Shown here: piece by piece, positions 47,894-59,682 of the stretch
Numbering within the stretch: the first letter of the stretch is position 1
Layout: each line of letters begins with the position of its first letter
Source: Pilaira anomala
Taxonomy: Eukaryota > Mucoromycota > Mucoromycetes > Mucorales > Mucoraceae
Assembly (NCBI GenBank): GCA_025716855.1
Contig: JAIXMQ010000006.1
Span: 733,501-797,500, forward strand
Length of the DNA stretch: 64,000 nucleotides
Reading direction: 5' to 3'
The notes under the pieces: generated by a model
Told to the model about the DNA's origin: nothing
Database searches by the model: none
Seen by the model: only the letters and a program-made list of their open reading frames with translations
Program-made: the position numbers and the translations under genes

Positions 47894-48137
47894 CATGGCT
47901 ATGTAAAAAGTGGCCTTGTTCCAAGAAAAAAGCGGCTGTGCTCCAAGAAAAAAGTGGTCGTGCTCCAAGAAAAAAGTGGCCGTGCTCCAAGAAAAAAGTG
48001 GTCGTGATCCAAGAAAAAAGTGGTCGTGCTCCAAGAAAAAAGCGGCCGCGCTCCAAGAAAAAAGCGGCCGCGCTCCAAGAAAAAAGCGGCCATGCTCCAA
48101 GAAAAAAGTGACCATGCTCCAAGAAAAAAGTTACCAT
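47894..48137 (+). repeat. 22-bp minisatellite array (AAGAAAAAAGTGGTCGTGCTCC)
   Basis: About ten very regular 22-bp units with the variants GTGGTCGTGC, GTGGCCGTGC and GCGGCCGCGC. Because 22 is not a multiple of three, successive units are read in three frames, and the array is open in nearly all frames on both strands. This explains the long spurious frames here. It runs directly into copy B. Confidence 0.85.
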
Positions 48138-48158
48138 CTGCTGAAAATACCACTTTCT

Positions 48159-48850
48159 TTTCACATGAAAAACATGATTATTTGTCGGGAGCAAGCTATA
48201 TGCATTTTTTATTGCAAAGAGTTTAACGAAGAAAATGTAGCCATTTGCTCCAAAAAAAAAATAGAGGACATTGGTGATGTGGATATTTGCTATATAGATG
48301 GTCCCACTGATCCCGTTCTTGTATTGAAATTACGAATCAATACTTTACCATTTAAATTTCATCGTTACGTTTCAAACCAAGAAAAATCAGGATCCATTAT
48401 TTCTTCTCAAGAAGAAACTGAAGAACATGTACAATTGAGTGAGTTTGGGTTATAACTACATATTAGAAAATCGATTTGTCTAACTTTTGTTTTACCACCA
48501 CTTATATGTTTAGAGACGCGTCCGTGCTCTTCCTTACATTAGGGATCATATTGCAAAAGCAAGTTGCTCATTAATTTAATGAGCAACAGTCTTGGATTAC
48601 AAAGGATCAACTTGATTCCTTTGTCCAATATCACAAAGAAAAAATCGCACTAGATACTATCGATTGATTCACTCGGAAGTACTCGTTTATTAGATCTCAC
48701 CCGAAGCTAAAAAAAAAAAAAAATATCAGTGGATCTTTTACCAATAAGTAACACAGTCAAAACATATGATAGAGAGGATATACTACTTGATCACAAATTC
48801 ATGAAGGATTTTGATTGCAGAAAGGCACCAATACAAAGATCTCTATAGAC
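48159..48850 (+). pseudogene. Recombinase-like family gene, copy B (internal deletion)
   Basis: 48132-48505 matches 44826-45190 of copy A closely (first exon and the GTGAGT donor with its intron start). The match then stops. About 150 bp of unrelated sequence follows, and homology resumes at about 48650-48845, matching 46026-46225 of copy A. The exons that carry the recombinase-like region are missing. The first exon reads cleanly through AICIFYCKEFNEENV, unlike copy A. Confidence 0.6.
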
Positions 48851-51272
48851 AAATGAAAAAAACTGCCCTTTGGGAAAAAAATCAAATTGCCCAATTGGGC
48901 GAATCAAAACCGCCAATTCGAAATATGTTTTTATAACTTGTTTCCCAATGTATTTTTCGTCGTTTGATTGGCTGAAAAGTGACTTTTTTCTATTTCGCCA
49001 TCCTAATTACACGTCATTTGATTTGCTGAAGAGATGTAGGAAAAATATATTTCTATTTTCTCTGAAATAAAACATACATTAAGAAAATATTATATTTTCA
49101 ACGTTTTAAACATCCTATTTTTTTTTGAAAGTAAAAGTGATACTGAAAAAACGTTCTTTTTATTGATAGATTTTACTCAAGGAGCTTTATTATAAATATT
49201 TATTTTTAGAATAAAGTCTATTGCAATAAGCAATATGTAAGACGACTTTTTAGGTTAAAAAGAAAACGGGTGTACAAAATAATTTATCATGTTTATTATA
49301 TTTTATCATTTTGTAGATACATTACGCCGATAAAAAAAGTTTATCAAGTCCTTTTTTACCTGTATAGTGTTTATTTCTTCCTAAATAGTCTCATTTTTAG
49401 TTGTAAGGATAGGTGCCGTTTTTATTTTAGTTAGACCTTTTTTTTTTTCATGGATGTATTGCTTTATTTTGATTGGCTTTTTATACCTCAGGCGTTTAAC
49501 TGAAGTACCCACACAAGAGAAGTGCTAGTGTGAGAGGTTCTTCTGCGTGAAGTCAGACACTACCATCTTTCTCCTTTTCAAGAAAAAAAAAATATAGTTC
49601 CTGAGAATAATGAATAAGGATAATAGAGCTGACAAATGAAGTATTTGTATGTTACTCAGATTTCTTTACCAGATAATTTATGATCGTGTATCAAGAATAT
49701 TCCTGGGAGATAAAATCAATACAAATGTAGAAAATAGAAAAAAAAAATGGTTGACACTTTAGTAAAAGGAGGAGACCCTTGGAGCGGATCTAAATCAAAG
49801 AAAAAGGCACTAAATTGCAGAAAAAAACGTTACTATTGTGTCACAAAAGAACGTTTTGACAACAATAAAAAAAATTTTTTTTTGACAGGGAAAATAATAA
49901 AATACCTTAAAGATGCAATTGATGTTTCCTTATAATATAGATTTACAAAAAAAAAAAAAAAAGAGAAAAGTGTTGTACAAATAAAAGAGACTCACTTTAT
50001 TTCAAATATGTTTAGTAACAATATATAATATTTTGTATGTGCATGTTCCATTCAAAGTAAACGAATTGAATGAATAGTTATATACTACTTTTATGGAAAA
50101 AAGAAACAGTGTCAAATGCCCTGAAATAGTTAGGATCGACATAACGGAAATTACAAAAAAGGTTAGACCTGTCACGTCAAAAAAGAACAAAAAAGAGGTT
50201 GAATTCCTTTTCACCATTCTTTCACTGTTAAAAAAAAAAAAAAAAATAAGCAGAGATCAACTATAAATTTTATAAAAATGAAGATGAAGGGCCTGTGTGT
50301 ACAAAATTATATTGGTTCTAGATTTTTTTTTTTTCGTCTGTCACACACACAAGTCAATATTTTTCTAATTTTAAAAGCGAGGTCAGTCAGTGTGACATTG
50401 GTGTACGGCGATTGGTTTTAATTTAGACTTTTTGTGATGAATAAAAACTGTAGTCAGTTCAAATTGTATAAACTGTCTATTTTTATCAAAAAAGCTGCTC
50501 GTGCGTTTGTGCTATAATAATTAATATTCATATGTTGACTCTCTCTCTCTCTCTCTGTAAAAAAAAAGAAGAGATCTACGCGTTCTCCATTGGTTATGTT
50601 TGAATTGTATTATTTTGACTGGTATTGTTTCATACTAATTTTGCAATGCATAATAGTACCTGGACTCTAAAAATAAAAATAAAAGTGTGAATGTGTATTC
50701 ACGTATACATACTTATGCAGGTTTTATACAGCAAGTTCTTTTACCGAGATTTAACTTGCACTTGAAATCTATTTTTAACAAAGTGATTTTTTTTGGGTTT
50801 ATTATGTACTGATGATGCTTTTTTTTTTTTAAGGACCAAGTTTATTTTTGGATTGTAAAGAACCGGAAACAGGGATCGAAAATTCCGTAAGACAAGCCGG
50901 GTGCCAATGACCTGTATTATTTGGTTAACGATTATAAGAAAAAAAAAAAAAGACGACGGTAAGCAAACAACTCTTTTTCAATCTTAACCAATCATTTTCA
51001 ATCATTACAATTCTAAAAAGGTTTTTGTTTTGCATATAAGAACATCTCACAACGTCATTCCTTTTTTCTTTTTCTAAACATTTAATTAATCACAAGGTTA
51101 TTAAATACATGTGGCGAAAAAAAAAAAAGGAGGAAAAGGAGGAAAAAATCAAGCAATTTCAAGAAGTTTCCTTTTTTTTTCCCAATTAAAAGTCCGTTTT
51201 ATTTTATTTTTAACCTTTTTTTTTTTTTTTTTTTGATATATTTTCTTCTTTTCTTTTCTTTATACTAACAAC
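48851..51272. other. Intergenic, 2.4 kb, no gene recognised
   Basis: AT-rich sequence with CT microsatellite (50538-50556) and many A/T runs. Short frames such as 49747-49935 are lysine-rich and contain A runs. Bases 51060-51272 should hold the promoter of the next gene, with a T22 run just upstream of its ATG. Confidence 0.45.
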
Positions 51273-51494
51273 ATGTCAGTAGACGAAGTTACAGTAAGTC
51301 TTTCACGTTTAGCATTAGCTAAAGCTATCAAGACACCTGATGCAGGAGAAACCGAAGCTGAACCATGGTCAAAAAGTATCATCTTTCATCAAACTCATAT
51401 TGATGCTCAAATGAGAAATTCAATTCAAAATCCTCAAATGATGCAACAAAACAGAAGAAAACAACAACCTGGTAAAAGACCTCAGCAACAACAA

Positions 51495-51526
<32 letters not shown>

Positions 51527-53383
51527 ACAAAGATATCCTCAACAGAGAACAGGTGCTCCACCCATGAACCGTGCACGTTCTGACGAATCCCAAAGAATGT
51601 ATCAACAAAAAGTCCAGCAACAACAACACCAACAACAACAACAACAAATGAAAATTCCTACAATTCCAAGACCTTCTAGTGCAAGCAGTGGAAGTAACAA
51701 TGGTCGGTCTTCTTTATCTTCTGGTAGATTAGGTAACCTTAAAAATATAATATCTCGGTCTTTATAAAAAAAAACGTGCGCTTATAATTAAAATTTTATT
51801 ATTAAAATTTATATAGCCAATAATACAACTCCTAAACCATCCCGTAGATTCATTCCAAGTGATGATGAAGAAGAAGAGGAGGAGGAGGAGGAGGAAGAAG
51901 ACGAAGATGATTCTGATGAGGAGGAGAAACAAGTGGTGGCTCCTACTAAACCAATGCCTAAACCTATCATTAAGAAACAACCAACCACACCATCTCCACC
52001 TCCACCTACTATAAATAAATCAAAAGGTAAAGGTAAAGCACGCGCACCTCAACCAAGTGATGACGAAGAAGAAGAAGAAGAGGAGGAGGATGACGAAAGT
52101 GTAGAAGAACAAGGTAAAAAAAAAAAAATATTTATATACACGTGGCAATTGAAATACAAAGAAATACTAAAACGAGTCATAAATTGAATATAGTACAAGA
52201 AGACAAACAAATGTTTGCTCGTCGTATGTCTACATTAAGACAACTTGAACGTGGACCCAGTGCTCATAGAAGAACTCGATCAACAGGTGATGTTATAAAT
52301 CAGATGACACCACCACCACCACAACAACAACAACCTGAAACAAATCTTGGGGAACCAGTTAAAATAAGTTCAATTGAACATTGGCGTTTGACGGTACTGG
52401 ATGCAGATGATATTAATACAGCTGCTACACCACCTTCAAGTGAATCCTTTATTGCTCCATTAAATGGAGATGATGAAGAGGAGGAAGAAGAAGAAGAAGG
52501 AAGTGATGATTTAGTTGAAGAACCCGTTGTAAGAGCACCCATGATGAATCAACAACAATACATGTCCAACACATTTAATAACAATAGAAGATCTACGATT
52601 GGAGAATTAGACATGTATTATTTCCAACAGCAGCAACAACAACAACAGCAACAACAGATGGCATATAATATGCAATTACAACAAGCGATGCAAATGCAAC
52701 AAGCACAACAATACGCACAAATTCAACAATATCAAGCAATGCAACAACAATATCTTTTGGATAATAATACCCGTAAAAGCAATAATCGAAAAAGTGTCTC
52801 TGCAATGGATCTTATGATTCAATTAGAACAAGAAAAAGCATCTTCACGTAAACATCAAAAAAAGAAATTACCAGATCCATCTAAAGCCAATTTAGATGAT
52901 GGATTATTAGGTAAAGTACCTGATCCAGGTCAACATAATCTTAACTTTCAACAACAAGTTCAATATCAACAAATGAAGGCAAATAATAGAAAACCAATGT
53001 CAAGAGCAAGTAAAAGTGATTATGGTATTCAACACCAACAACTGCAACAACAACAACAACAACAACAACAACAAAGAAATAGTAATAGACCTTCTAGTAG
53101 TCTCATGATGTACGATAATAATAATAACAACAGCAACAATAAAATGAAGAGATCACAAATGATTAGAAGTGAAAGTTCTCCTATACCTCAAATCAGTATG
53201 TCAACTCCAATTCATAATCCTCAATTCATGATACCTCCTCAAATGATGATGCAACAACAACAACAACAACAATTGATGATGCCTCCTCCAATCATGACGC
53301 CAAGCAGGTCTTCTCAATACTTGTCAAAACCATCAAACAGTAGTAATAATAGACTTAGTACCTTTTCTGGTTATAACTTTTAA
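51273..53383 (+). CDS. Gln-rich, acidic intrinsically disordered protein, 648 aa
   Basis: Exons are 51273-51732, 51817-52113 and 52194-53383 (1947 nt, in frame). The N-terminal 55 residues look folded (SVDEVTVSLSRLALAKAIKTP). The rest alternates glutamine tracts (exon 1 and several in exon 3), glutamate/aspartate runs (exon 2 start and end, and near 52470-52510), proline/threonine patches and Met/Gln/Asn-rich stretches. One patch, RRMSTLRQLERG...HRRTRSTGD, looks like a basic phosphorylation-type motif. No catalytic domain is seen. The composition suggests a nuclear or RNA-granule scaffold, but I do not recognise the family. Triplet-repeat tracts make length polymorphism likely. Confidence 0.75.
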
Positions 53384-53431
53384 TTATATAAATAAAATTT
53401 TATTCTTTTTTTTTTTATATATATATATATA

Positions 53432-54170
53432 TCACCATTGTTGTGTAGTATGATCCGTTGCAAAATCCCAACCATTACATTTCATCACTTCTTCCAAGTA
53501 TCGAATTCTCTTTTTATATTCATTTTCCTTTGCATACAATCCACGTTTCTCAGATTCCAAGACTGCATTATTGAGTGTTAATTTCGCATTTTCTGCCTGC
53601 AGACTAGCTACTTTATTTTCAAGTTGATCCACCTTCATAAATTTCTTCATACGAGATCTCCTTGCAGCGTCTGTATTCTAGAAAGAGAGAAAGAGAGAGA
53701 GAAGAGTTAAATATGTAGAATACAATTATATTTATATAGTTTACCTTTCTTCTTTTTAATGTATCTTGATCAATCGTACCATCCTCTAAAGGCTCTGGTT
53801 CTGGTAACTTTCGAATACCACGTGGTTTAGGTAAAGGTCTTGTTAACTTTACAGGTTCTTCTATGGAGTTTTCGGGTGGAAAGAGTTCACAAGGTGGTTT
53901 ATCATCACCACCCCAAGAAATATTAAAAGCAGTTGAATCTTCTGCTTTATCCGTTATGACAGTTGGGTATGGCGTTGTTGTTGTTGTCGTTGTTGTTGTT
54001 CCGTAACCAAGTGGTGGTGGTGAAGAACTCGAGCACTCGGAATCATCTCGTATACCAAACGTTGTGTTGGTCCAAACTAGTGGATTTTCTGAAGTAGAAG
54101 AGGTTTCGGAAGATAAAGGTGGAAATATACTTGACGATTGATTAGTTGGTGTAAAGCCCGTATTATTCAT
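53432..54170 (-). CDS. bZIP transcription factor (GCN4/CPC1-like), 223 aa
   Basis: Two exons (54170-53745 and 53677-53432, 672 nt). The intron falls inside the basic region, joining LKRRK to NTDAARRSRMKK. The basic motif N-x-x-A-A-R-R-S-R is intact, followed by a leucine zipper of about four heptads (VDQLENKVASLQAENAKL) and a C-terminal helix. The N-terminus is Ser/Thr/Pro-rich with acidic and aromatic patches suitable for activation. GCN4/CPC1 proteins bind TGACTC-type sites and control amino-acid biosynthesis under starvation. The assignment to that subgroup rests on the zipper and basic region only. Confidence 0.9.
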
Positions 54171-54498
54171 CTTTATATCATTTTTTTATTCTATTTTTTT
54201 TAGAACAAGAAATAAAAAAAAAAAAAAAAAAAAAAAAAAATTCTGTAGTTATAAAATTTTGTTACGGAACTTGAATCTATCTCTCTGTGTGTGTGTGTCT
54301 ATTGATAAACAATTATGCTGGACAAAACAAGCCTCAAAATTATAAAGTAACTTGTATTATTATACTCATGCAACATGAACAAGTTAATATGTTAAGAGAT
54401 CTCGTTGATAATTATTCACTTAATTAGGAAATATTTATCTTGATTTGGAATGTAATAATTTATTTTGATTTTTTTTTTGATTTTTTTTTTGTGTATAA
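54171..54498. other. Spacer between bZIP and RhoGEF genes
   Basis: 328 bp with an A30-class tract at 54210-54240 and a (GT)n at about 54286-54298. It contains the bZIP promoter and the RhoGEF 3' end. No gene is seen. Confidence 0.5.
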
Positions 54499-57010
54499 TC
54501 ATAACTGTGATCCTACATTTGAAAACGTTTGTCTTAATTGATATGGAGACATACCAGCAGGAGAATTCATACTCCAGATAGTATCACCAAATTCACCCAT
54601 AATCGTCTGTAACAATTCTTGACTTTTATTATCTAATCCACTACCAGTACTGCATTCATCTCCTCCTCCTCCTCCTCCTGCTGCTCCTGTTATCTCTGTA
54701 GTATCATCTATATCCATTCTTTCTACATCGCAGTATCCAGTCCAAGAAGAAACAAACATGTTTGATTCAGAAGATGAAATACTTTCAAACGAACAAGTAG
54801 AATGTGTAGGACTAATCATACTTGTAGAGGATGAGAATTGATTTGGCTCCTTTTCAAACTGTTGTTGTTGTTGCTGTTGTTGTTGCTGCTGTAATATGTG
54901 TGTTCTTTGTACATGTTCACTTAATACACTTTCCATATGATGACACCAAATATCTTTTTCTTCAGCTGTCTCGGCTTCAAAATGAAGATTTGTCAAGTTT
55001 CGTGTAGCAACAGAACAAATAAATTGTAATGGATGTCTTTCTAAAGTCACGTTGGGTCGATGGTGGTAAAGGTCGTTACAACTTTGTGATGTAAAATATG
55101 TATTTTGTGAAATCTCGCTAGAGGGTGATGCAATACTGTGGTTATCTAAATCTTCATTCTGTCGTGAACTGTATCTTTTCAATGATTGAAATAATGCAGA
55201 GCTTCGCCTTGATAATGTTTGCTGTTGTTGTACTTCTCGAGTCACTGTTCTATCGACCAAAGTAATCTTTCCAGGTGTATGTGTGATTTTGAAAAGTGTA
55301 TGAGGAGAGGGTCCATAGTAACTGCCTTTACGAGGTGGTGGACCCATTGCTCTATTTTCTGTTGGAGATGATCTTTTCTTATCTCTTTCCTGTATATGAT
55401 AGTTAATACAAAATATATATACATGTAATTAAAGTATAAATCAACTTACACTAGTACAAACAATCATATCATTAAATAAGAATACATAAGCTCGTTTCAT
55501 TTTTTTAGAAGATAATGAAAAAGAACTATTCTTTCTATTTAAAGTAGGCTTATATAAAGAACTTGCAAAAGAACCCGATGAATCTTCAAGTCGAACAGAT
55601 TGATAAGTAGATGCATCCGAAGCAGGTACCAAAGACAAATAACCTTCATATATTAACTTTCTACCATGCACTGCAAGTCGTATGGTGGAACCCTCTAAAC
55701 CTTTAATTCGACAAGCTAAATCTTCTAATTTTAAGAAATCTTCAGATTCCTTCTTTTGTTTCTCAAAGTATCGTAAGATGACGTCTAATTCTTTTAAAAA
55801 GATTTGAATTTCATTGTATTCTCCATCCGTTGGTAATAGACAGTCGGATAAGGATTTGAAAAAGAGTGGGTACTTCATCACACGTTGTATTGGTGTAAGT
55901 AAGTAGGCTGAAAATGGTAAGTTTCGACATTCTGTCCATGATGATCGACGGGATATAAATGAACCAAGTTCATCTTTTATTCTTATGCTTTCCATGATCA
56001 TATTACTTGCTTTTTCAAAATTAGAAAAATAAGCTGAATAGATTTCGAAACGAGAAATCTACATAAGGTAGGTTAGTTATTATATGCATTTATTCATTTA
56101 TCATATTAAAATAAACGTACAAATGATCTACAGATATCCGTAATTGAATGAATGACAGGATGTTGTTCCATTTGACGTGCTCTTAACTCCTAAAAATACA
56201 AATGAATAGTAGAGTTTAGTATATATGTATGTGAACGCAAAATATTTGTTGTATTACTTTTAATAGTTGCAAATGTAATCGAATGATTTGAAACAGATTT
56301 TCAAATAAATGTTTGACAGCAGCTGGTAATCCATCCCAACGTAATGTTTCTTTAATAAAAATCTATAATAATAATAATAATAATAAAAAAAAAATTAGTT
56401 AATATTTTCGGAACATTTTTTTTTTCTTCTTTTTCTCAGGTACCTTGTATACTAGAATCAAATCATCAACATAAGATTGTTCAGTCAAGATGATTTCATA
56501 TAATAATTCTTGATATTTTATTTGTTTTGAAGTGAAACCATAAGTTGCTTGTTGATCTGGTTTTAAACTATCTTTCCAGGTACGAGGTAAAGCATCAATA
56601 GGAGGAAATCTTGGTTCACCAATGGTTGAAGCAACATATTGCCAAGATGGAGAAGCATGTAAACCATAATCTTGAGCTAACGAATCCTTGATGGCTTGAT
56701 GAGCAACCAGATCTTCTTCTTGATTTGATGGAAGTTTATGATACATAACACTGTGATTTGAATTAGAAGAAGAAGAAGAAGAATAAGAGGATGATAATAG
56801 CAGTAGATCGTTAGTAGAGTTGAGTTTTATCAATGGGTTGATGCTTTTTGTAAAAAAAGCCAAATTCTTTCTAACAATATCTCTTGCCCTTCTACCCACA
56901 CGTGAAGTTTTAGCTTCATGTACTTTTTTTTGTACCCCTCCCATATATACATGTGGTATATTAGGGCGAAGAGGATAATTGTTTTGTTTATTTGTGGTTT
57001 TATTACCCAT
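54499..57010 (-). CDS. Rho guanine-nucleotide exchange factor (DH-PH), 746 aa
   Basis: Five exons (57010-56444, 56362-56258, 56189-56121, 56058-55450, 55389-54499) sum to 2241 nt, all phase 0. The N-terminal 150 residues are basic and Ser-rich. The DH domain starts at about residue 170 (KYQELLYEIILTEQSYVDDL) and includes LPFSAYLLTPIQRVMKYPLFFKSL, the conserved helix that contacts the GTPase. A PH domain follows (YEGYLSL...RAYVFLFNDMIVCT) and is interrupted by a Ser-rich insert before its last strands (LQFICSVATR...EEKDIWCHHMESVL). The C-terminus has a glutamine run and a glycine run. It probably activates Cdc42 or Rho1 in polarity or wall signalling. The first donor is GTACCT, slightly unusual. 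Confidence 0.92.
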
Positions 57011-58085
57011 TGTTGTTCTTCTTGGAAGTTAAAACTAGTTTTGACTAAAAAGAAAACAAAAAACAAAAAAACAATTATCGTCAGTTTCTTTGAAAAAATA
57101 TGTAATTTATTTATTTCGGAGAAATATATATTTACCATAGTAATAAAAATTTGTTTCAATAGCAACAGTAGTAGTAATAGTTAGTTTTAAAGAGAAGAAT
57201 TATATATAAACTTTTTTTTTTTTTTATGTTACGAATGTTTTTTATTTGTCTTGGTTTAGAATAAACATGTCCTTTTTTAGCAGTTTGTTGCCAATACAAC
57301 AAAATCCTCATACTGTAGCACGACATAATAGGCATCAACTTCATGATCATTCGTTCATTGTTTTTTTTTCTGAAGCATATAAACATGGAATACATAGATA
57401 ATAAATGAAATTTAGTATCACAAATATCATTTCTTCCCAAAAAGTTTATTAAGGCTTCTACACATGTAAAAAAACCCCCTTATGAAATGTTATTTGGTGC
57501 TTCCTTAATTAGGCTGGTCGTGCCAAATTCAGTTGTACCGAACCGACATCTGTCCATATGTTAACCTATTTTTACAAGACATGAACTTGTACAACTCACA
57601 TCAAAAAAAAAAAAAAGTTTAATGTTTCTTAATGTATTATTACGTTTATTAATTATAAAGTATATAATTACGATATTTATTATGATAACTATGCAATAGA
57701 ATGAATGACAACGATAACTAAATAGACCTCCTTACATGAATTTATGTATGCTTTTCCTTTGTTACATTAAATGTGCTACCATTCTTTGTGTAAAACAGAA
57801 AAAAGTTCGGCGGTAGTGTTTCGCAATTCTAAACCAAAACAGCATTGTCGTACTATTAAGAATTTCTTGTATATCTTTAGATAACTATTAAACAAAAAAA
57901 GAATCATTGCAGAGATTATAGAGGGGAATTCGAACCTTCTTTACTGTATTCCATATAGAGGTGATATATAAATCTGTGTTCTTGTAAAAAAAAAAAAATA
58001 GGTGCTACCAAGAAATAACTTCCGCGAACAATAATGTAACTTTCCCCCCCCCCCCTTTTTTTTTTATAACTTTCTTTTAGGAAAG
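57011..58085. other. Intergenic
   Basis: Upstream of the RhoGEF gene and of the small membrane protein. AT-rich, with a C10 run at 58045-58054. Open frames here are short and of biased composition. No gene is recognised. Confidence 0.45.
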
Positions 58086-58383
58086 ATGGAAATTAGCGTT
58101 TTTCAAGTATGGTTAATGCTGTTTTTTATGGCGCTAGTCTTTCTTTCTGGACTCTGCTGGTGTTTCTGCTGTGGCACTTGTGGTAAGAACAATAGAATAA
58201 CAAGTTATAATAAATGATATTGAAAGGTCTGTCTTAGTGGGTCGAAGTATGCTACGTGGCACAGGTTTAGTCAAGTTTAGTCGTGATGGAACCGATAATA
58301 GACAATGGCAACAAATACCACAACATGACGAAGAAGAACAATCTTGGCAATTACAATCTTGGAACGATCGTAATAATGAATAA
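58086..58383 (+). CDS. Small Cys-rich single-pass membrane protein, 80 aa
   Basis: Two exons (58086-58182 and 58238-58383, 243 nt) are joined across a 55-nt intron with GTAAGA donor and CTTAG acceptor. Neither exon is long enough to stand out alone. The N-terminus is a hydrophobic helix (VWLMLFFMALVFLSGL) ending in CWCFCCGTC, a cluster of five cysteines likely to be palmitoylated or disulfide-bonded. The C-terminal 45 residues are polar (RDGTDNRQWQQIPQHDEEE). It ends 52 bp from the stop codon of the convergent oxidoreductase gene. I do not recognise the family. The clean splice phase and composition make it convincing. Confidence 0.7.
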
Positions 58384-58435
58384 AAAAAAAAAAGTATGTT
58401 TATTATTTACAAAAAAAAAGAGAGAGAGGGGCTAT

Positions 58436-58787
58436 TTAAACCTGTTCCAACTTGATCATTTGTTCGGTTTTAACAGACTCTAAAGCAGCGACAATAAAGG
58501 CAAGATGATGGAAAGCTTCTTCAGTAGTAACACCTAATTGTTTTCCGTTACGAACTGCATCATAGAAAGCAGATAATTCACCTTCAACATCAGCTAAACC
58601 GTTACCGGGAGCATTTGATTTAAGAGACGTGATAGGTGTAGTATCGATGGATTCACCAGACTTATTGAATAATTCAACAGAGGTATCATCTACAAGATGA
58701 ATAGATCCCTTGGTACCATGTACAACTAAATCCATCTTTTTAATACCGGCAGAACACTACACGATTTTTAGTATGCAATTCAACAAT

Positions 58788-58824
<37 letters not shown>

Positions 58825-59293
58825 TTACAAAAGTAAAGTTGGCAACACCTACTGCACCATTTTCAAGCTTGATATTAGTAGCCAAAGTATCTTCACAAAC
58901 ATGAATGGTATGTGTCTTGGTGGCAAATGCACCAACCTTTGCAAACTTTCCCAAAATAGGAATCAAATGTGCCATATCATGAACACAACCATCACTGAGA
59001 TAACCACCAGGATGTTCAGGGTTTTGACGCCATTGAGTAGTATGATAAGGAGAATCAGGACTATAGGGACGAGCAGAATCATATGTAAAGTTTACAATAT
59101 CACCAATACCACCGTTCTTCACAAATTGTGAGACTGCAAAAACTAAAGGATGGTAAGACCAGTTCTCGTTCACTGCAACAACTGTCTTTGCCTTTCTTGA
59201 GAGTAAAACGATATCCCGAGCATCTTTAAGTGTAGCAGCTATATAAAGAGATTCATGTTTTAGACTATAAATGTATATACAAATCATAAAGAC

Positions 59294-59325
<32 letters not shown>

Positions 59326-59425
59326 AATAGGCTTTTCAAACATGACATGTTTGTTTGCGGCAACAGCAGCTTCAATAATCTATTATGTATATGTTTTAAT
59401 TACTGTTTACAAGAAATACAAATAT

Positions 59426-59506
<81 letters not shown>

Positions 59507-59637
59507 TCTTTGTTAAATTGAACTGGAAGAAGGATATCAACTGCATCCACATTAGGATCGTTAATAAGGTCCATAGGGTTAGTATAGACGGAAGACTCGG
59601 GAATACCAACCTAGAACGCGTATTTTAGTTATTTATT

Positions 59638-59682
<45 letters not shown>

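Noticed and set aside
47855..48194. Three overlapping minus-strand frames rich in Phe, Leu and Gly
   Set aside because: They are translations of the 22-bp minisatellite in different frames and have no unique sequence.
53401..53434. Possible CRISPR or array-like repeat near the 3' end of the Gln-rich gene
   Set aside because: It is a simple poly-T and TA microsatellite in a 3' UTR.
57905..57945. tRNA-like T-loop (GGTTCGAATTCC) on the minus strand
   Set aside because: The stem around it does not pair over five bases, and no acceptor stem, anticodon arm or D arm can be drawn.
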